DNA of 16,516 nucleotides, taken from positions 1 through 16,516 of the forward strand of contig JARGPB010000034.1 of assembly GCA_029212905.1 (NCBI GenBank), read 5' to 3'. This stretch comes from Thalassovita sp. Its GTDB lineage: Bacteria > Pseudomonadota > Alphaproteobacteria > Rhodobacterales > Rhodobacteraceae. Every line of letters begins with the position of its first letter. Positions within the stretch are counted from its first letter, which is position 1. The notes beneath the pieces were generated by a model. The model saw only the letters and a program-made list of their open reading frames with translations. It searched no databases and was not told the origin of the DNA. A program made the translations under genes and the position numbers. Below, piece by piece: positions 1 to 7,907 of this stretch.

Positions 1-56
1 TTGAAAAGTCAGGGAAAAATTAGCCTCTATTCTCTTTAATTAGGGCACAACGACAA
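1..56. mobile_element. Insertion-sequence end (left edge), partial
   Basis: This AT-rich stretch is unlike the coding sequence that follows. Its inner 27 bp (30-56) match the reverse complement of 16462-16488 at 24 of 27 positions, with TTGTCGT at the outer tip when read into the element. It abuts an aminotransferase reading frame whose first third is missing, so it is best read as one terminal inverted repeat of an insertion sequence that interrupted the gene. No transposase is in the window and I do not recognise the family from this end. The call rests on the paired repeats and the two broken genes. Confidence 0.6.
30..56. repeat. Terminal inverted repeat, left copy (pairs with 16462-16488)
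   Basis: This 27-bp arm is the imperfect reverse complement of 16462-16488 with three mismatches. Both copies contain TTAGGG and end in ACGACAA at the gene-proximal side. Similarity stops exactly where the broken genes begin and is lost again about 27 bp into the element. That is the behaviour of left and right ends of one insertion sequence rather than of a long duplicated segment. Confidence 0.7.
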
Positions 57-82
57 CTGAGAACCGCCTACCCAAGGCCATT

Positions 83-817
83 GTGCCAACCGATCTCTAC
101 GGCCAATCGGCCGATCTCGATACGCTGGAAACCCTTGCAACCCAATATGACGTGCGCCTCATCGTCGACAGCGCCGAGAGCCTCGGCGCGTCCTTCAAGC
201 AGGGCCGCAAGGCCGGAACCGGAGGCGATGCAGCGATCCTCTCTTTCAACGGCAACAAGATCATCACCACGTCGGGCGGTGGTATGCTCGTCACGCGCCA
301 CAAGGACTGGGCTGACGAAGCCCGTTTCCTTGCCACGCAAGCCCGAGATCCGGCCCCCCACTACGAACACTCGACCGTGGGCTACAATTACCGCCTCTCG
401 AACATCTGCGCCGCCATCGGCCTTGGTCAGATGGCGGTTCTTGACGAACGGGTCGCGCGTCGTCGCGAAATTTTTTCACGCTACGAGAATGCCCTGTCTC
501 GCACCGGCATCACCTTTATGCCCGAACCCGAAGGCCAGGTCTCAACAAGATGGCTCACAGCCCTGACCATCAACCCTGCCGAGACCGGTGTGAGCCGCGA
601 AGACATCCGACAGATGCTTCTCAAGCACGAAATCGAATCCCGCCCTCTGTGGAAACCGATGCACATGCAGCCGCTCTACAAGGGCGCGCCCTATCATGGC
701 TCTGGCGTGGATGAGGCCCTCTTTGCCAATGGGCTATGCCTCCCTTCCGGCAGCGACATGACCGACGCCCAACAGGAGGAGGTGATTGACCATATCAACC
801 GCCTCCTGACCACATAA
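83..817 (+). CDS. DegT/DnrJ/EryC1/StrS aminotransferase (PglE-like), 5'-truncated fragment
   Basis: This is the C-terminal two thirds of a PLP-dependent sugar-nucleotide aminotransferase of the DegT/DnrJ/EryC1/StrS family. Such enzymes transaminate UDP-4-keto sugars for surface glycans. From the GTG at 83 the frame gives 244 residues against the usual 380-400. LYGQ near the start, the PLP-contacting Asp29 in VDSAESLG and the Schiff-base Lys59 in SFNGNKIITTSGGG are present; the SGGG wording resembles the PglE/LegC branch. The frame stays open upstream to a stop at 41-43, and family-like sequence (ENRLPKAIVP) begins at about 59. The GTG is therefore just the first available start codon, and roughly 130 N-terminal residues are missing. 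The break coincides with the putative insertion-sequence end at 1-56. The fragment is probably non-functional. It faces the TetR gene and shares no role with the catabolic cluster. Confidence 0.85.
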   Translation: MPTDLYGQSADLDTLETLATQYDVRLIVDSAESLGASFKQGRKAGTGGDAAILSFNGNKIITTSGGGMLVTRHKDWADEARFLATQARDPAPHYEHSTVGYNYRLSNICAAIGLGQMAVLDERVARRREIFSRYENALSRTGITFMPEPEGQVSTRWLTALTINPAETGVSREDIRQMLLKHEIESRPLWKPMHMQPLYKGAPYHGSGVDEALFANGLCLPSGSDMTDAQQEEVIDHINRLLTT

Positions 818-902
818 CCGACGTTCCAGCCGAGACGGTGCATCTCGCGCTTCGAGCTGATTATCCAGATGGGTGAATTCCAGCAGCAAGCCTGCAAGGC
901 AG

Positions 903-1526
903 CTATGATTGGATTCTGGGTTCAATCCCGGAAAATACGATGTTGAGCAAGTGGTCGGCGACCTCGCCCTCGGTCTTTTCGCCTTCGGTCGAATACCAGA
1001 ATGCCATTTGGTTGAAGGTCGAAAACAATACATAGGCGACATATCGAGGTTCGCAGGGCGCAATGGAGCCATCCTTGATTCCCGCCTTGATCAATGCTTC
1101 GACGGCATTCTGACCACGCCCCATGATCCTGCGCATCTCGACCTTGTTTTCAGGGCTCAGATGTTTATTGCCCTCTCGGATCAAGGCATAGCCATAGTTT
1201 CCAGTGCATGTCATCGCATAGCGCTGAAAATAGGCCCTCAACCGATCAAGCCCCGATTGAGATTGATCATTGACGTCTTCATAAATCTCCATGATCAGTT
1301 CAAGCGAGATTTCAACGCATTGAAGCAGAATGTCTTCCTTGTTTTTCACGTAGTAATATAGCGCTGGCTTGGACACATCGAGCAGTTCGGCCAGCTCGCT
1401 GATCGAGGTTTCCGCATAGCCCTTAGTGGTGAATTCATGGGCAGCGGTGTCCAGCAGAACCCGGCGTTTCAGCTTTTGTTGATGTTCGGCATCTTTGGTC
1501 TTGCGACCCCAGCTGATCTTGTTCAC
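903..1526 (-). CDS. TetR/AcrR family transcriptional regulator
   Basis: This 207-residue protein is a one-component repressor of typical TetR length. Residues about 22-68 form the DNA-binding domain: the helix-turn-helix lies near 41-60, and the family hallmark LYYYVKNKEDIL follows. The remaining 140 residues form the variable helical ligand-binding and dimerisation domain, which gives no clue to the ligand. The start is GTG at 1526, supported by a GAGGA ribosome-binding site a few bases upstream; a nearby ATG is out of frame. The gene sits just downstream of the alcohol/aldehyde dehydrogenase unit, separated from it by a hairpin, so it is probably transcribed on its own. I infer that it controls the neighbouring catabolic genes, perhaps through the palindrome at 15428-15441, and responds to an acyl-CoA or substrate. 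No copy of that palindrome is visible in its own upstream region. Confidence 0.9.
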   Translation of the reverse strand: MNKISWGRKTKDAEHQQKLKRRVLLDTAAHEFTTKGYAETSISELAELLDVSKPALYYYVKNKEDILLQCVEISLELIMEIYEDVNDQSQSGLDRLRAYFQRYAMTCTGNYGYALIREGNKHLSPENKVEMRRIMGRGQNAVEALIKAGIKDGSIAPCEPRYVAYVLFSTFNQMAFWYSTEGEKTEGEVADHLLNIVFSGIEPRIQS

Positions 1527-1589
1527 GGCATCCTCGGTCTTAGCGTTTCAGGGCTTGCTTATCCCAATTGGCTCTGTTCGGAAACCCGT

Positions 1590-1617
1590 CACCCGGTGAT
1601 GTCACCATCACCGGGTG
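1590..1617 (-). terminator. Intrinsic terminator-like hairpin after the GMC gene
   Basis: A perfect 12-bp stem (CACCCGGTGATG with its exact reverse complement) encloses a 4-base loop, 8 bp beyond the stop codon of the GMC oxidoreductase. On the minus strand the hairpin is followed by ACGGGTTTCC, only a weak T tract. On the plus strand it is followed by GCGTTTTCTT, but no plus-strand gene ends here. It most likely ends the ALDH-GMC transcript and insulates the TetR gene. Confidence 0.65.
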
Positions 1618-1624
1618 CGTTTTC

Positions 1625-3232
1625 TTAAGCCTTGGCATCCTCCTTGATCATGTCGGCCGCCTTTTCGCCGATCATGATGCAGGTGGCATTGGTATTGCCA
1701 TTAACGACCTCGGGCATGATTGAGGCATCGGCAACCCGTACATTGGCAAGCCCCTTCACCTTGAGCCTTGCATCGACCACGGCCATGTCATCCTTGCCCA
1801 TCTTGCATGTGCCGACCGGGTGATAGGCATGGTTGACCTCGGCTCGCAGGAAATCGTCGATCTCTGCATCGGTATCAAGATAGCGCTTGGGATAAAGAGG
1901 TTTTGCGACCAAATCCTTGAGCGGCTGGCCATGCAGGATTTCCTGGGTCACCTTGAAGGCATTACGCATATCCTTCAGGTCATCGGGGTGCTCCAGCAGA
2001 TTGAGGTCGATATTGGGCTCAGACCCAGGGGTGGCATCCTTTAGCGTCAGTCGACCCCGGCTTTTCGGATGACCAATGTTGACGATCATGGTGAAGCCCC
2101 ATTTAATCATCGACGCATAGTCATGGGCATGGTTCCGATAGGGCAAGGGCACCATATGCAATTGGAAATCCGGGTTGTTTTTGCCCGGTGTCGAGCGCAG
2201 GAAGCCACCTGCCGCCGTAGGCGGATTGGCAAGCCATCCTTTGCGCTTGGTGAAATACTGGTAGAAGGCCGCGATATTCTTGACCGTGCCAAGTGCGCCC
2301 AACGAGATACCAGTGCGTTTCTTGGACTGGAAAACGAACATCACATCCGGATGGTCATGCAGGTTTTCACCCACACCGGGCAGTTCGTGCTGCACAGAGA
2401 TCCCGTGTTTTTGCAGCTCGGCTTTCGGTCCGATGCCCGACAGCATCAGGATTTGCGGCGAACCGAACGCGCCGGCGCTGACGATCACCTCCTTGCCCAC
2501 CGAAACCCGTTTGGTTTGACCATCCTGATCGTATTCGACGGCGACGGCACGACCGTTTTCCATCACAATCCGGCGCACCGTCGCCTTGACCTGAATTTCC
2601 AGGTTCTTGCGATCCATGATCGGGTCAAGATAGCAGAACTTGACCGAGGCGCGCTCCCCGTTCTTGGTGGTGAACTGGTAGATACCGAGCCCCTCACGAT
2701 TGGCGCCGTTGAAATCCTTTGTTCTGGGATGTTCAAGTTTGTCGCCGGAAGCGAGAAAGGCCGAATAGAAGTCAAAGGACTCATCGCCATTGCTGACATG
2801 CAGCGGGCCACTGTCACCATGATATTCATCGGCTCCGCGTTCGTTGTTTTCAGCCTTGCGGAAATAGGGCAGCACCTCCTCATAGCTCCACCCTTCATTG
2901 CCAAGATCGGACCACCGGTCATAGTCACCGGGTTCACCTCGGATATAGACCATGCCGTTCATGCCGCTTGAACCACCCAGCATCTTGCCACGCGGGTTAT
3001 AGAGCGAGCGATTGTTGAGGTTCTTTTGCGGTGTTGTATTGAAGCGCCAGTTCAGCTTGTTGATCTTGTAGTTCTGAACCAGCCCGGCAAACATACCGGG
3101 AATGGACACGAATTTGCTGTTGCCCGGCCCGCCAGCTTCCAACAGCGTGACAGTGGTGTTCGGGTCTTCGGACAGACGGTTGGCGATCACTCCGCCGGAG
3201 GACCCGCCACCAATTACGACATAATCTGCCAT
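1625..3232 (-). CDS. GMC family alcohol dehydrogenase/oxidoreductase (choline dehydrogenase-like)
   Basis: This is a 535-residue FAD-dependent glucose-methanol-choline family enzyme, expected to oxidise a primary alcohol to an aldehyde. The N-terminal Rossmann motif IGGGSSGG (residues 7-14) and the LLEAGG end of the second strand bind FAD. The first GMC signature lies at about 81-97 (RGKMLGGSSGMNGMVY), and the second includes SAGAFGSPQILMLSGIGP in mid-protein. The C-terminal catalytic pair is visible as His471 in YHPVGTCKMG and Asn515 in NGNTNATCIMIGEKAADM. There is no signal peptide, so it is probably cytoplasmic or peripheral. The start ATG at 3232 has GGGAG upstream. It lies 37 bp after the aldehyde dehydrogenase, which should use its product. 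Substrate cannot be read from the sequence; AlkJ-type aliphatic, aromatic or polyether alcohol dehydrogenases are all possible. A true choline dehydrogenase is less likely given the neighbours. Confidence 0.93.
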   Translation of the reverse strand: MADYVVIGGGSSGGVIANRLSEDPNTTVTLLEAGGPGNSKFVSIPGMFAGLVQNYKINKLNWRFNTTPQKNLNNRSLYNPRGKMLGGSSGMNGMVYIRGEPGDYDRWSDLGNEGWSYEEVLPYFRKAENNERGADEYHGDSGPLHVSNGDESFDFYSAFLASGDKLEHPRTKDFNGANREGLGIYQFTTKNGERASVKFCYLDPIMDRKNLEIQVKATVRRIVMENGRAVAVEYDQDGQTKRVSVGKEVIVSAGAFGSPQILMLSGIGPKAELQKHGISVQHELPGVGENLHDHPDVMFVFQSKKRTGISLGALGTVKNIAAFYQYFTKRKGWLANPPTAAGGFLRSTPGKNNPDFQLHMVPLPYRNHAHDYASMIKWGFTMIVNIGHPKSRGRLTLKDATPGSEPNIDLNLLEHPDDLKDMRNAFKVTQEILHGQPLKDLVAKPLYPKRYLDTDAEIDDFLRAEVNHAYHPVGTCKMGKDDMAVVDARLKVKGLANVRVADASIMPEVVNGNTNATCIMIGEKAADMIKEDAKA

Positions 3233-3269
3233 GTTTGTTTCTCCCTGATTTTCTATGTTGCTTCGCCAA

Positions 3270-4715
3270 TCAGACGATGCGTTTCATCACCGCCAAAAGT
3301 GCATCGGTCAGCCCGCTATAAGGTGGGTTCAAGAGGTCGGCCGAGTTCAGGCGCGCCTGCCGGAACACCGGTTTGTGCGCGCTGAACGAGTCGAAGCCAG
3401 CCTTACCGGTATGCGTGCCCATACCGCTGGCCCCGATGCCGCCAAAGGGCAGTTTTTCCTGAAACACGTGGAACAGGGTTTCGTTGACGCACATGCCCCC
3501 GGCCCAGGTGTTTTGCAGCATGTATTTTTCCTTGGCCCGATCGTGACCAAACCAATAGAGCGCCAGCGGGCGGTCATGGCTGTTAACGTAGTTCGTGACC
3601 TCATCAAGTGAGTCATAGGTCTTGATTGACAGGACCGGACCAAAGACCTCTTCACGCATCACTGCCATGTCGTCGGAGGGGTTAATCACCATGTTGAGCG
3701 GCAAGACACGGTTGTTGGTATTGCCTTCGCCGCCATCCGGGTTGACCGTGACCACCTTTGCACCTTGTTCACGCGCATCGGTGACCAGGTTGCGTAGCCG
3801 GTCGTAATGGCGGTCAGATACGATGGTCGTGTAGTCTTCATTGCCTTCGAGTTTCGGGAAAAACTTGGTAAATCCCTTTTTCATATCCTCGACGAACCCG
3901 TCGAGTTTCTCGGTGGGCACGAAAATGTAGTCCACCCCGATACAGGTCTGGCCGCAGTTCAGCACCTTTCCGCGCAGGATCGAGTTGACCGCCTTGGCCG
4001 GATCATAGGAATGGTCGATGATCGCCGGGCTCTTGCCGCCCAGCTCCAGTGTGACAGGCGTCAGGTTCGGGGCTGCAGCCTGGGCAATCTTGCGGCCCAC
4101 GGCAGTGGAGCCGGTAAAGATCAAATGATCAAACGGTAGTTCGGCAAAGGCATTACCCAGTTCCGGCCCGCCGTTGACAACGGCCAACAAATCCTCGTCG
4201 AAATTGTCCGACACGAGGTTGCCCAGTAGTTCGGTCGTGTGCACCGTCACTTCGCTGGGTTTGATCATCATCCGGTTGCCCGCTGCCAGCGCGTGAACCG
4301 CGGGCAAGAGAGCGATGGCATAAGGATAATTCCAGGGGGCGATATTGCCGATTACGCCCAAGGGTTGGGGCATGATCTTGCTTGTGGCGGGCAGCGAATG
4401 CAGCGTGGTTCCCACCCGGCGCGTGCGCATCCAGCGGCGCAGGTGACGGCGAGCGTGTTTGGCCCCAGAAATAACCAACATGAGGTCCGCCAACGTGGTT
4501 TCGCGGAACGATCTGTTGCCGAAGTCCTTGTCGATGGCCGTGCAGATGTCATGCTTGTGCTTTTCCGTCAGGTTCAGCAGTTTCTCGATGTTTTTACGCC
4601 GTTCCTGATAGGTAGGATACGGGTTGGCGTTTGACGCAGCTTTCTGGCGGGCGAACAAGGCCTTCAGGTCTTCGATAGATGTGTCTACAACCAATGGTTT
4701 TGCGTCGGAATTCAT
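3270..4715 (-). CDS. Aldehyde dehydrogenase, coniferyl-aldehyde-dehydrogenase type
   Basis: This 481-residue NAD(P)-dependent aldehyde dehydrogenase oxidises an aldehyde to the carboxylic acid. The motif IAPWNYP lies at about 125-131 and the coenzyme-binding FTGSTAVGRKI at about 200-210. General-base Glu224 is in VTLELGGKSP and the catalytic Cys258 in NCGQTCIG. The short protein, the NCGQTC wording and the missing N-terminal extension resemble the coniferyl aldehyde dehydrogenase branch, which also takes medium-chain and aromatic aldehydes. I start it at the ATG at 4715, preceded by AAGGA at good spacing. The frame continues to an ATG at 4817, but those 34 residues do not look like the family and have no ribosome-binding site. 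It is the first gene of a two-gene unit with the GMC enzyme. The 135 bp between its start and the upstream terminator must hold its promoter, though I see no convincing -35/-10 pair there. Confidence 0.93.
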   Translation of the reverse strand: MNSDAKPLVVDTSIEDLKALFARQKAASNANPYPTYQERRKNIEKLLNLTEKHKHDICTAIDKDFGNRSFRETTLADLMLVISGAKHARRHLRRWMRTRRVGTTLHSLPATSKIMPQPLGVIGNIAPWNYPYAIALLPAVHALAAGNRMMIKPSEVTVHTTELLGNLVSDNFDEDLLAVVNGGPELGNAFAELPFDHLIFTGSTAVGRKIAQAAAPNLTPVTLELGGKSPAIIDHSYDPAKAVNSILRGKVLNCGQTCIGVDYIFVPTEKLDGFVEDMKKGFTKFFPKLEGNEDYTTIVSDRHYDRLRNLVTDAREQGAKVVTVNPDGGEGNTNNRVLPLNMVINPSDDMAVMREEVFGPVLSIKTYDSLDEVTNYVNSHDRPLALYWFGHDRAKEKYMLQNTWAGGMCVNETLFHVFQEKLPFGGIGASGMGTHTGKAGFDSFSAHKPVFRQARLNSADLLNPPYSGLTDALLAVMKRIV

Positions 4716-4850
4716 GGCATTTCCTTTCTTTCCAGAGCACGGGAAAGGGTGGCGAAGCGTAATGCTGGCATGGTCAGAGAACCCACTGGCGCAACGGACC
4801 ACCTGGCTCTCGCCCAACCGGCAAAAAACTGAACTTCTTTGGGGGAAAAC

Positions 4851-4883
4851 CCGGGGCTACGACCTGACTGGCGGCAGCCCCGG
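4851..4883 (-). terminator. Intrinsic terminator of the ten-gene operon
   Basis: CCGGGGCT pairs perfectly with AGCCCCGG across a 17-base loop and is followed on the minus strand by GTTTTCC. It starts about 15 bp past the stop codon of the substrate-binding protein gene, the last gene of the operon. It separates the operon from the independent ALDH-GMC unit. Confidence 0.65.
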
Positions 4884-4897
4884 AAAACGACGGGAGA

Positions 4898-6058
4898 TCA
4901 GTAATTCAACCCGCGCGCCACGACTTCCCAGGCGCTGTTGTTGACCTTGGCGAGGATGAAATCATCCGCCCCCTGATGGTCATCAGCCGAGAAGCTGACC
5001 GCCTGTCCACCGATCGGGTCAACATAGCCGTTGATCGCTTCGGTCGCAGCCAGGAAGTTGTCGACGGTCAGGTCTTTGCCGGCCGCTTCCAGCGCCGTGA
5101 TGGTCAGGTCGGCGAAGATGTAACCAAGCTGTGCCTGAGGCTCCATTGCCTTGCCGTGCTCGGCCTCGTAGGCCTCAAGGATGCGCTTGGCCTCGCCTTC
5201 CGCGTTGGCAGCATTTTCGTAAACGAAAGGCGACACCAGATGCAGATCCTGGATCGCACCGCCAGCCGCACCGGCTACCGCGTCCATGTACGGCACCATG
5301 CCGGTCACAAAGGTCGGGGTGAAGCCAAGTTTCTTGGCCGTCGCTACGGTAATGATCGTGTCACGCACCGAAGTAGACAGGAACACGATGTCACAACCGG
5401 CATTCTTCAACGTTGTCACCGAAGAGGTCAGGTCGGTTTCGGTCGCAGCATGCTCGGTCTTGGCGACGATTTTCATGCCATAGACAGCCAACTGGTCCTC
5501 GACCCCGTGGGTCATTTCCTCGCCCGCTTCATTGGCAAGCTGGGCGACGCAGGGGGTCGAGAACCCGCCATTGTCATGGAAATGGGCCACGGCTGCACGG
5601 AACTGTTCATAGTAGCTGCGGAAGAAGCTGTATACCATCGGGTTGACCGGATCGGTCATCACCTTGGAGCCGGTCAGCGGGTACATGTTTGGCACGCCCG
5701 CCTTCAGTTGGTTCGGCATCACCGCCAGGTTCTGCGGGGTGCCCAGTGCGCCCAGCATGGCAAAGACCTTGTCACGGCGGATCAGCTTGTTGGCGCTCTG
5801 CACCGCGCGTGGAACCTGGTACTGCATGTCCTCGACCACCAGTTCGATCTTGCGACCATGCACACCACCGGCGGCATTGGCCTCTTCAAAGCGCATGCGC
5901 ATACCATTGGCACTGGGCACGCCCCAGACGGCCAGAGGCCCGCTAAGGTCGGTATAGGTGCCAAGCTTGATGCTGTCGGCGGTGACCCCTTGGGTGTCCG
6001 CCATGACCGGTGCGCCCAGAAGGGCCGCTGCGGTCAGTCCTGCGAGTAGTTTCTTCAT
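4898..6058 (-). CDS. ABC transporter substrate-binding protein (branched-chain amino acid/Peripla_BP_6 type)
   Basis: This 386-residue periplasmic receptor belongs to the LivK-like type I binding-protein family and delivers a ligand to the LivHMGF transporter encoded upstream. A Sec signal peptide is clear: MKK, a hydrophobic stretch and a likely cleavage after Ala20 (VMA/DT). The mature protein opens with the family-typical strand IKLGTYTDLSGPLAVWG, followed by NAAGGVHGRKIELVVEDMQY. Two cysteines (in TPCVAQL and NAGCDIVF) could form a disulfide. The start ATG at 6058 is chosen because GGGAGG sits ideally upstream and the signal peptide begins there; an in-frame ATG at 6115 would add 19 residues and spoil the signal. 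The gene is last in the operon, 28 bp after the acyl-CoA synthetase. Related receptors bind amino acids, aromatic acids or short amides, so the ligand is open; the flanking beta-oxidation genes suggest a carboxylic acid. Confidence 0.93.
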   Translation of the reverse strand: MKKLLAGLTAAALLGAPVMADTQGVTADSIKLGTYTDLSGPLAVWGVPSANGMRMRFEEANAAGGVHGRKIELVVEDMQYQVPRAVQSANKLIRRDKVFAMLGALGTPQNLAVMPNQLKAGVPNMYPLTGSKVMTDPVNPMVYSFFRSYYEQFRAAVAHFHDNGGFSTPCVAQLANEAGEEMTHGVEDQLAVYGMKIVAKTEHAATETDLTSSVTTLKNAGCDIVFLSTSVRDTIITVATAKKLGFTPTFVTGMVPYMDAVAGAAGGAIQDLHLVSPFVYENAANAEGEAKRILEAYEAEHGKAMEPQAQLGYIFADLTITALEAAGKDLTVDNFLAATEAINGYVDPIGGQAVSFSADDHQGADDFILAKVNNSAWEVVARGLNY

Positions 6059-6086
6059 CTTATCCTCCCTTGGATTAATCGATGCT

Positions 6087-7907
6087 TCAGTACATGCTCG
6101 CGATAAGGTCGCCATATTTCTCCTCCACGACCTTTCTCTTGAGCTTCATAGTGGGGGTGAGTTCCTCGTCATCTGCCGTCAGCAGAATGTCGATCAGGCG
6201 GAACTTCTTGACCTGTTCGACGGATGCAAAGCCCTTGTTCACACTGGCAATTTCCCCGTCTATCAACTCCTCGACTGCCTGGTTTCGGCAAAGAGACTTG
6301 TAGTCGGTAAAGGGGATGCGGTGTTCCTGGGCGTATTTCTCGACATTTTCCTGATCGATCATGATCAATGCCGTCAGGTACTTTCGCTTGTCTCCGATCA
6401 CCACAGCGTCAGAAATATAGGGCGAGAATTTGAGTTCATTTTCCATCAGAGATGGTGTGATGTTTTTGCCGCCCGCAGTGATGATGATGTCTTTCTTGCG
6501 GTCCAGAATGTAGAGATCGCCATTGTCATCCAGCTTGCCGATGTCGCCAGTATGGATCCAACCATCCACCACGGTTTCGGCAGTCTTTTCCGGGGCGTTG
6601 TGATAACCGGAATAGTTGCTGGGCGAGCGGGCAAGGATCTCTCCATCCTCGGCGATCTTCACTTCGACACCAGGGAACGCACGGCCCACTGAACCGACCG
6701 GCGACTGCCCCGGCACGGTTGCGGTAATGATACCGGTTTCGGTCTGGCCATAAGCTTCCTGAACACCCACTCCCAACGCCTTGAACCAACTGAGAAGATT
6801 GGGTGAAATGGGCGCCGCGCCTGACAGGATCGTGCGGGTGCGGTTGAGGCCCAGTTCAATGCGGATATTGCGCAGAACTGCATAATCCATGAGCCGCGCC
6901 AGCGCACGCGTCAACACCGAGGCGCCACCCGCCTGCACCTTTTCGTTCAACTTGATCGCCGTTTCATAGGCCTTGCGGCCAAAGGGCGTGCCTTCCTTCA
7001 TGATGAAGTTGATGCGGGAATAGAACTTTTCCCACACACGCGGCACTGCAAAGATCGCAGTCGGTGCGACCTCCTGAATGTCCTGAGCAAAGGTCTCGCC
7101 GCTTTCGGCAAAATTGATTGTCGCACCATAACGGATCGGAATCGCCACCGAGATGATCCGCTCCGCTGCGTGGCACAATGGCAGGAAAGTCAGCAATTCA
7201 TCCCCCGGTCCGAACGGCAGATGCGGATGATTGTTGGCTTGTGCCATCATGAAGCGGTTGGAGATTTCAGCGCCCTTGGGATTGCCTGTGGTGCCGGACG
7301 TGTAGATCAGAATGGCAAGATCTTCCGGTTCCCCCGCATCGATGCGTTTATCCCATTCCCGCTCCAACGTGATCCGGTCTTCGTCACCCAGTTCAAGGAA
7401 GGCCCGCCAAGACATCACCTTTGGGTGTGAGAAGCGGCGCAACCCTTCCATGTCATAGACCACCACATGCTCAAGATGTGTCAGTTCGGCTTCCTGTTCG
7501 AGAAACTTGTCGAGTTGCTCCTCGTCCTCGACGAAAAGCACGCGTGCCTTGCTGTCATTGAGCTGAAACGCCATCTGCCGTGATTGCAAAGTGGGGTAAA
7601 GACCGTGACAAACACAGCGAATACCCTGCGTTCCGAGGTCGGAAAACACCCATTCCTTGTTGTCTTCGCTGATGATCGACACCACGTCACCGGGCCGCAG
7701 CCCCAGCGACAAAAGCGACACACCAACCTGACGGGCACGTTCGTAATATTCGGACCAGGTGAACGCCCCCCAGATCCCAAAATCCTTTTCGCGCATGGCA
7801 ATGGCATCGCCCCACTTGAGGCAATTCTGCCGGAACAGCTTGGCGAATGTATCGCAGCCATCGATCACCACGCCCGGCGGGGTCCAGTTTTCCGTGTCTA
7901 CCGCCAT
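6087..7907 (-). CDS. AMP-dependent acyl-CoA synthetase (long-chain fatty-acid--CoA ligase family)
   Basis: This 606-residue adenylate-forming ligase activates a carboxylic acid to its CoA thioester with ATP. The P-loop motif YTSGTTGNPKG is at residues 202-212. Motif A5 appears as EAYGQTETG, the hinge and ATP-ribose region as WIHTGDIGKLDDNGDLYILDRKKD, followed by TAGGKNITP. The catalytic lysine is near position 588 in LTPTMKLKR. The size and DRKKDIIITAGGKNITP wording fit the FAA1/FadD15-type long-chain branch rather than acetyl-CoA or 4-coumarate ligases. The start ATG at 7907 overlaps the end of livF by 10 bp, indicating translational coupling. The ligase is thus encoded between the transporter ATPases and the binding protein, so imported acid can be activated on entry. 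The actual acyl substrate is not predictable from the sequence; aromatic, branched or alicyclic acids are alternatives to fatty acids. Confidence 0.93.
   Translation of the reverse strand: MAVDTENWTPPGVVIDGCDTFAKLFRQNCLKWGDAIAMREKDFGIWGAFTWSEYYERARQVGVSLLSLGLRPGDVVSIISEDNKEWVFSDLGTQGIRCVCHGLYPTLQSRQMAFQLNDSKARVLFVEDEEQLDKFLEQEAELTHLEHVVVYDMEGLRRFSHPKVMSWRAFLELGDEDRITLEREWDKRIDAGEPEDLAILIYTSGTTGNPKGAEISNRFMMAQANNHPHLPFGPGDELLTFLPLCHAAERIISVAIPIRYGATINFAESGETFAQDIQEVAPTAIFAVPRVWEKFYSRINFIMKEGTPFGRKAYETAIKLNEKVQAGGASVLTRALARLMDYAVLRNIRIELGLNRTRTILSGAAPISPNLLSWFKALGVGVQEAYGQTETGIITATVPGQSPVGSVGRAFPGVEVKIAEDGEILARSPSNYSGYHNAPEKTAETVVDGWIHTGDIGKLDDNGDLYILDRKKDIIITAGGKNITPSLMENELKFSPYISDAVVIGDKRKYLTALIMIDQENVEKYAQEHRIPFTDYKSLCRNQAVEELIDGEIASVNKGFASVEQVKKFRLIDILLTADDEELTPTMKLKRKVVEEKYGDLIASMY

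Noticed and set aside
818..902. Possible terminator between the converging DegT and TetR genes
   Set aside because: Only a 4-bp stem (CTGC/GCAG) is visible with no T tract, too weak to call.
2069..2971. Long plus-strand open frame (300 codons) opposite the GMC gene
   Set aside because: It is antisense to a gene with complete FAD and catalytic motifs, its translation shows no family feature, and it has no ribosome-binding context. It is a codon-bias shadow.
4716..4817. N-terminal extension of the ALDH frame to an ATG at 4817
   Set aside because: The extra 34 residues are not family-like, and the ATG at 4715 has a good ribosome-binding site and a normal N-terminus.
4716..4850. Search for a promoter or a copy of the operator upstream of the ALDH gene
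   Set aside because: TTGC-type hexamers occur, but none has a matching -10 at usual spacing, and no ACC/GGT palindrome like that at 15428-15441 is present.
4976..6049. Long plus-strand open frame (357 codons) opposite the substrate-binding protein gene
   Set aside because: The minus strand carries a clear signal peptide and binding-protein fold. The antisense frame is His/Arg-rich and resembles nothing.
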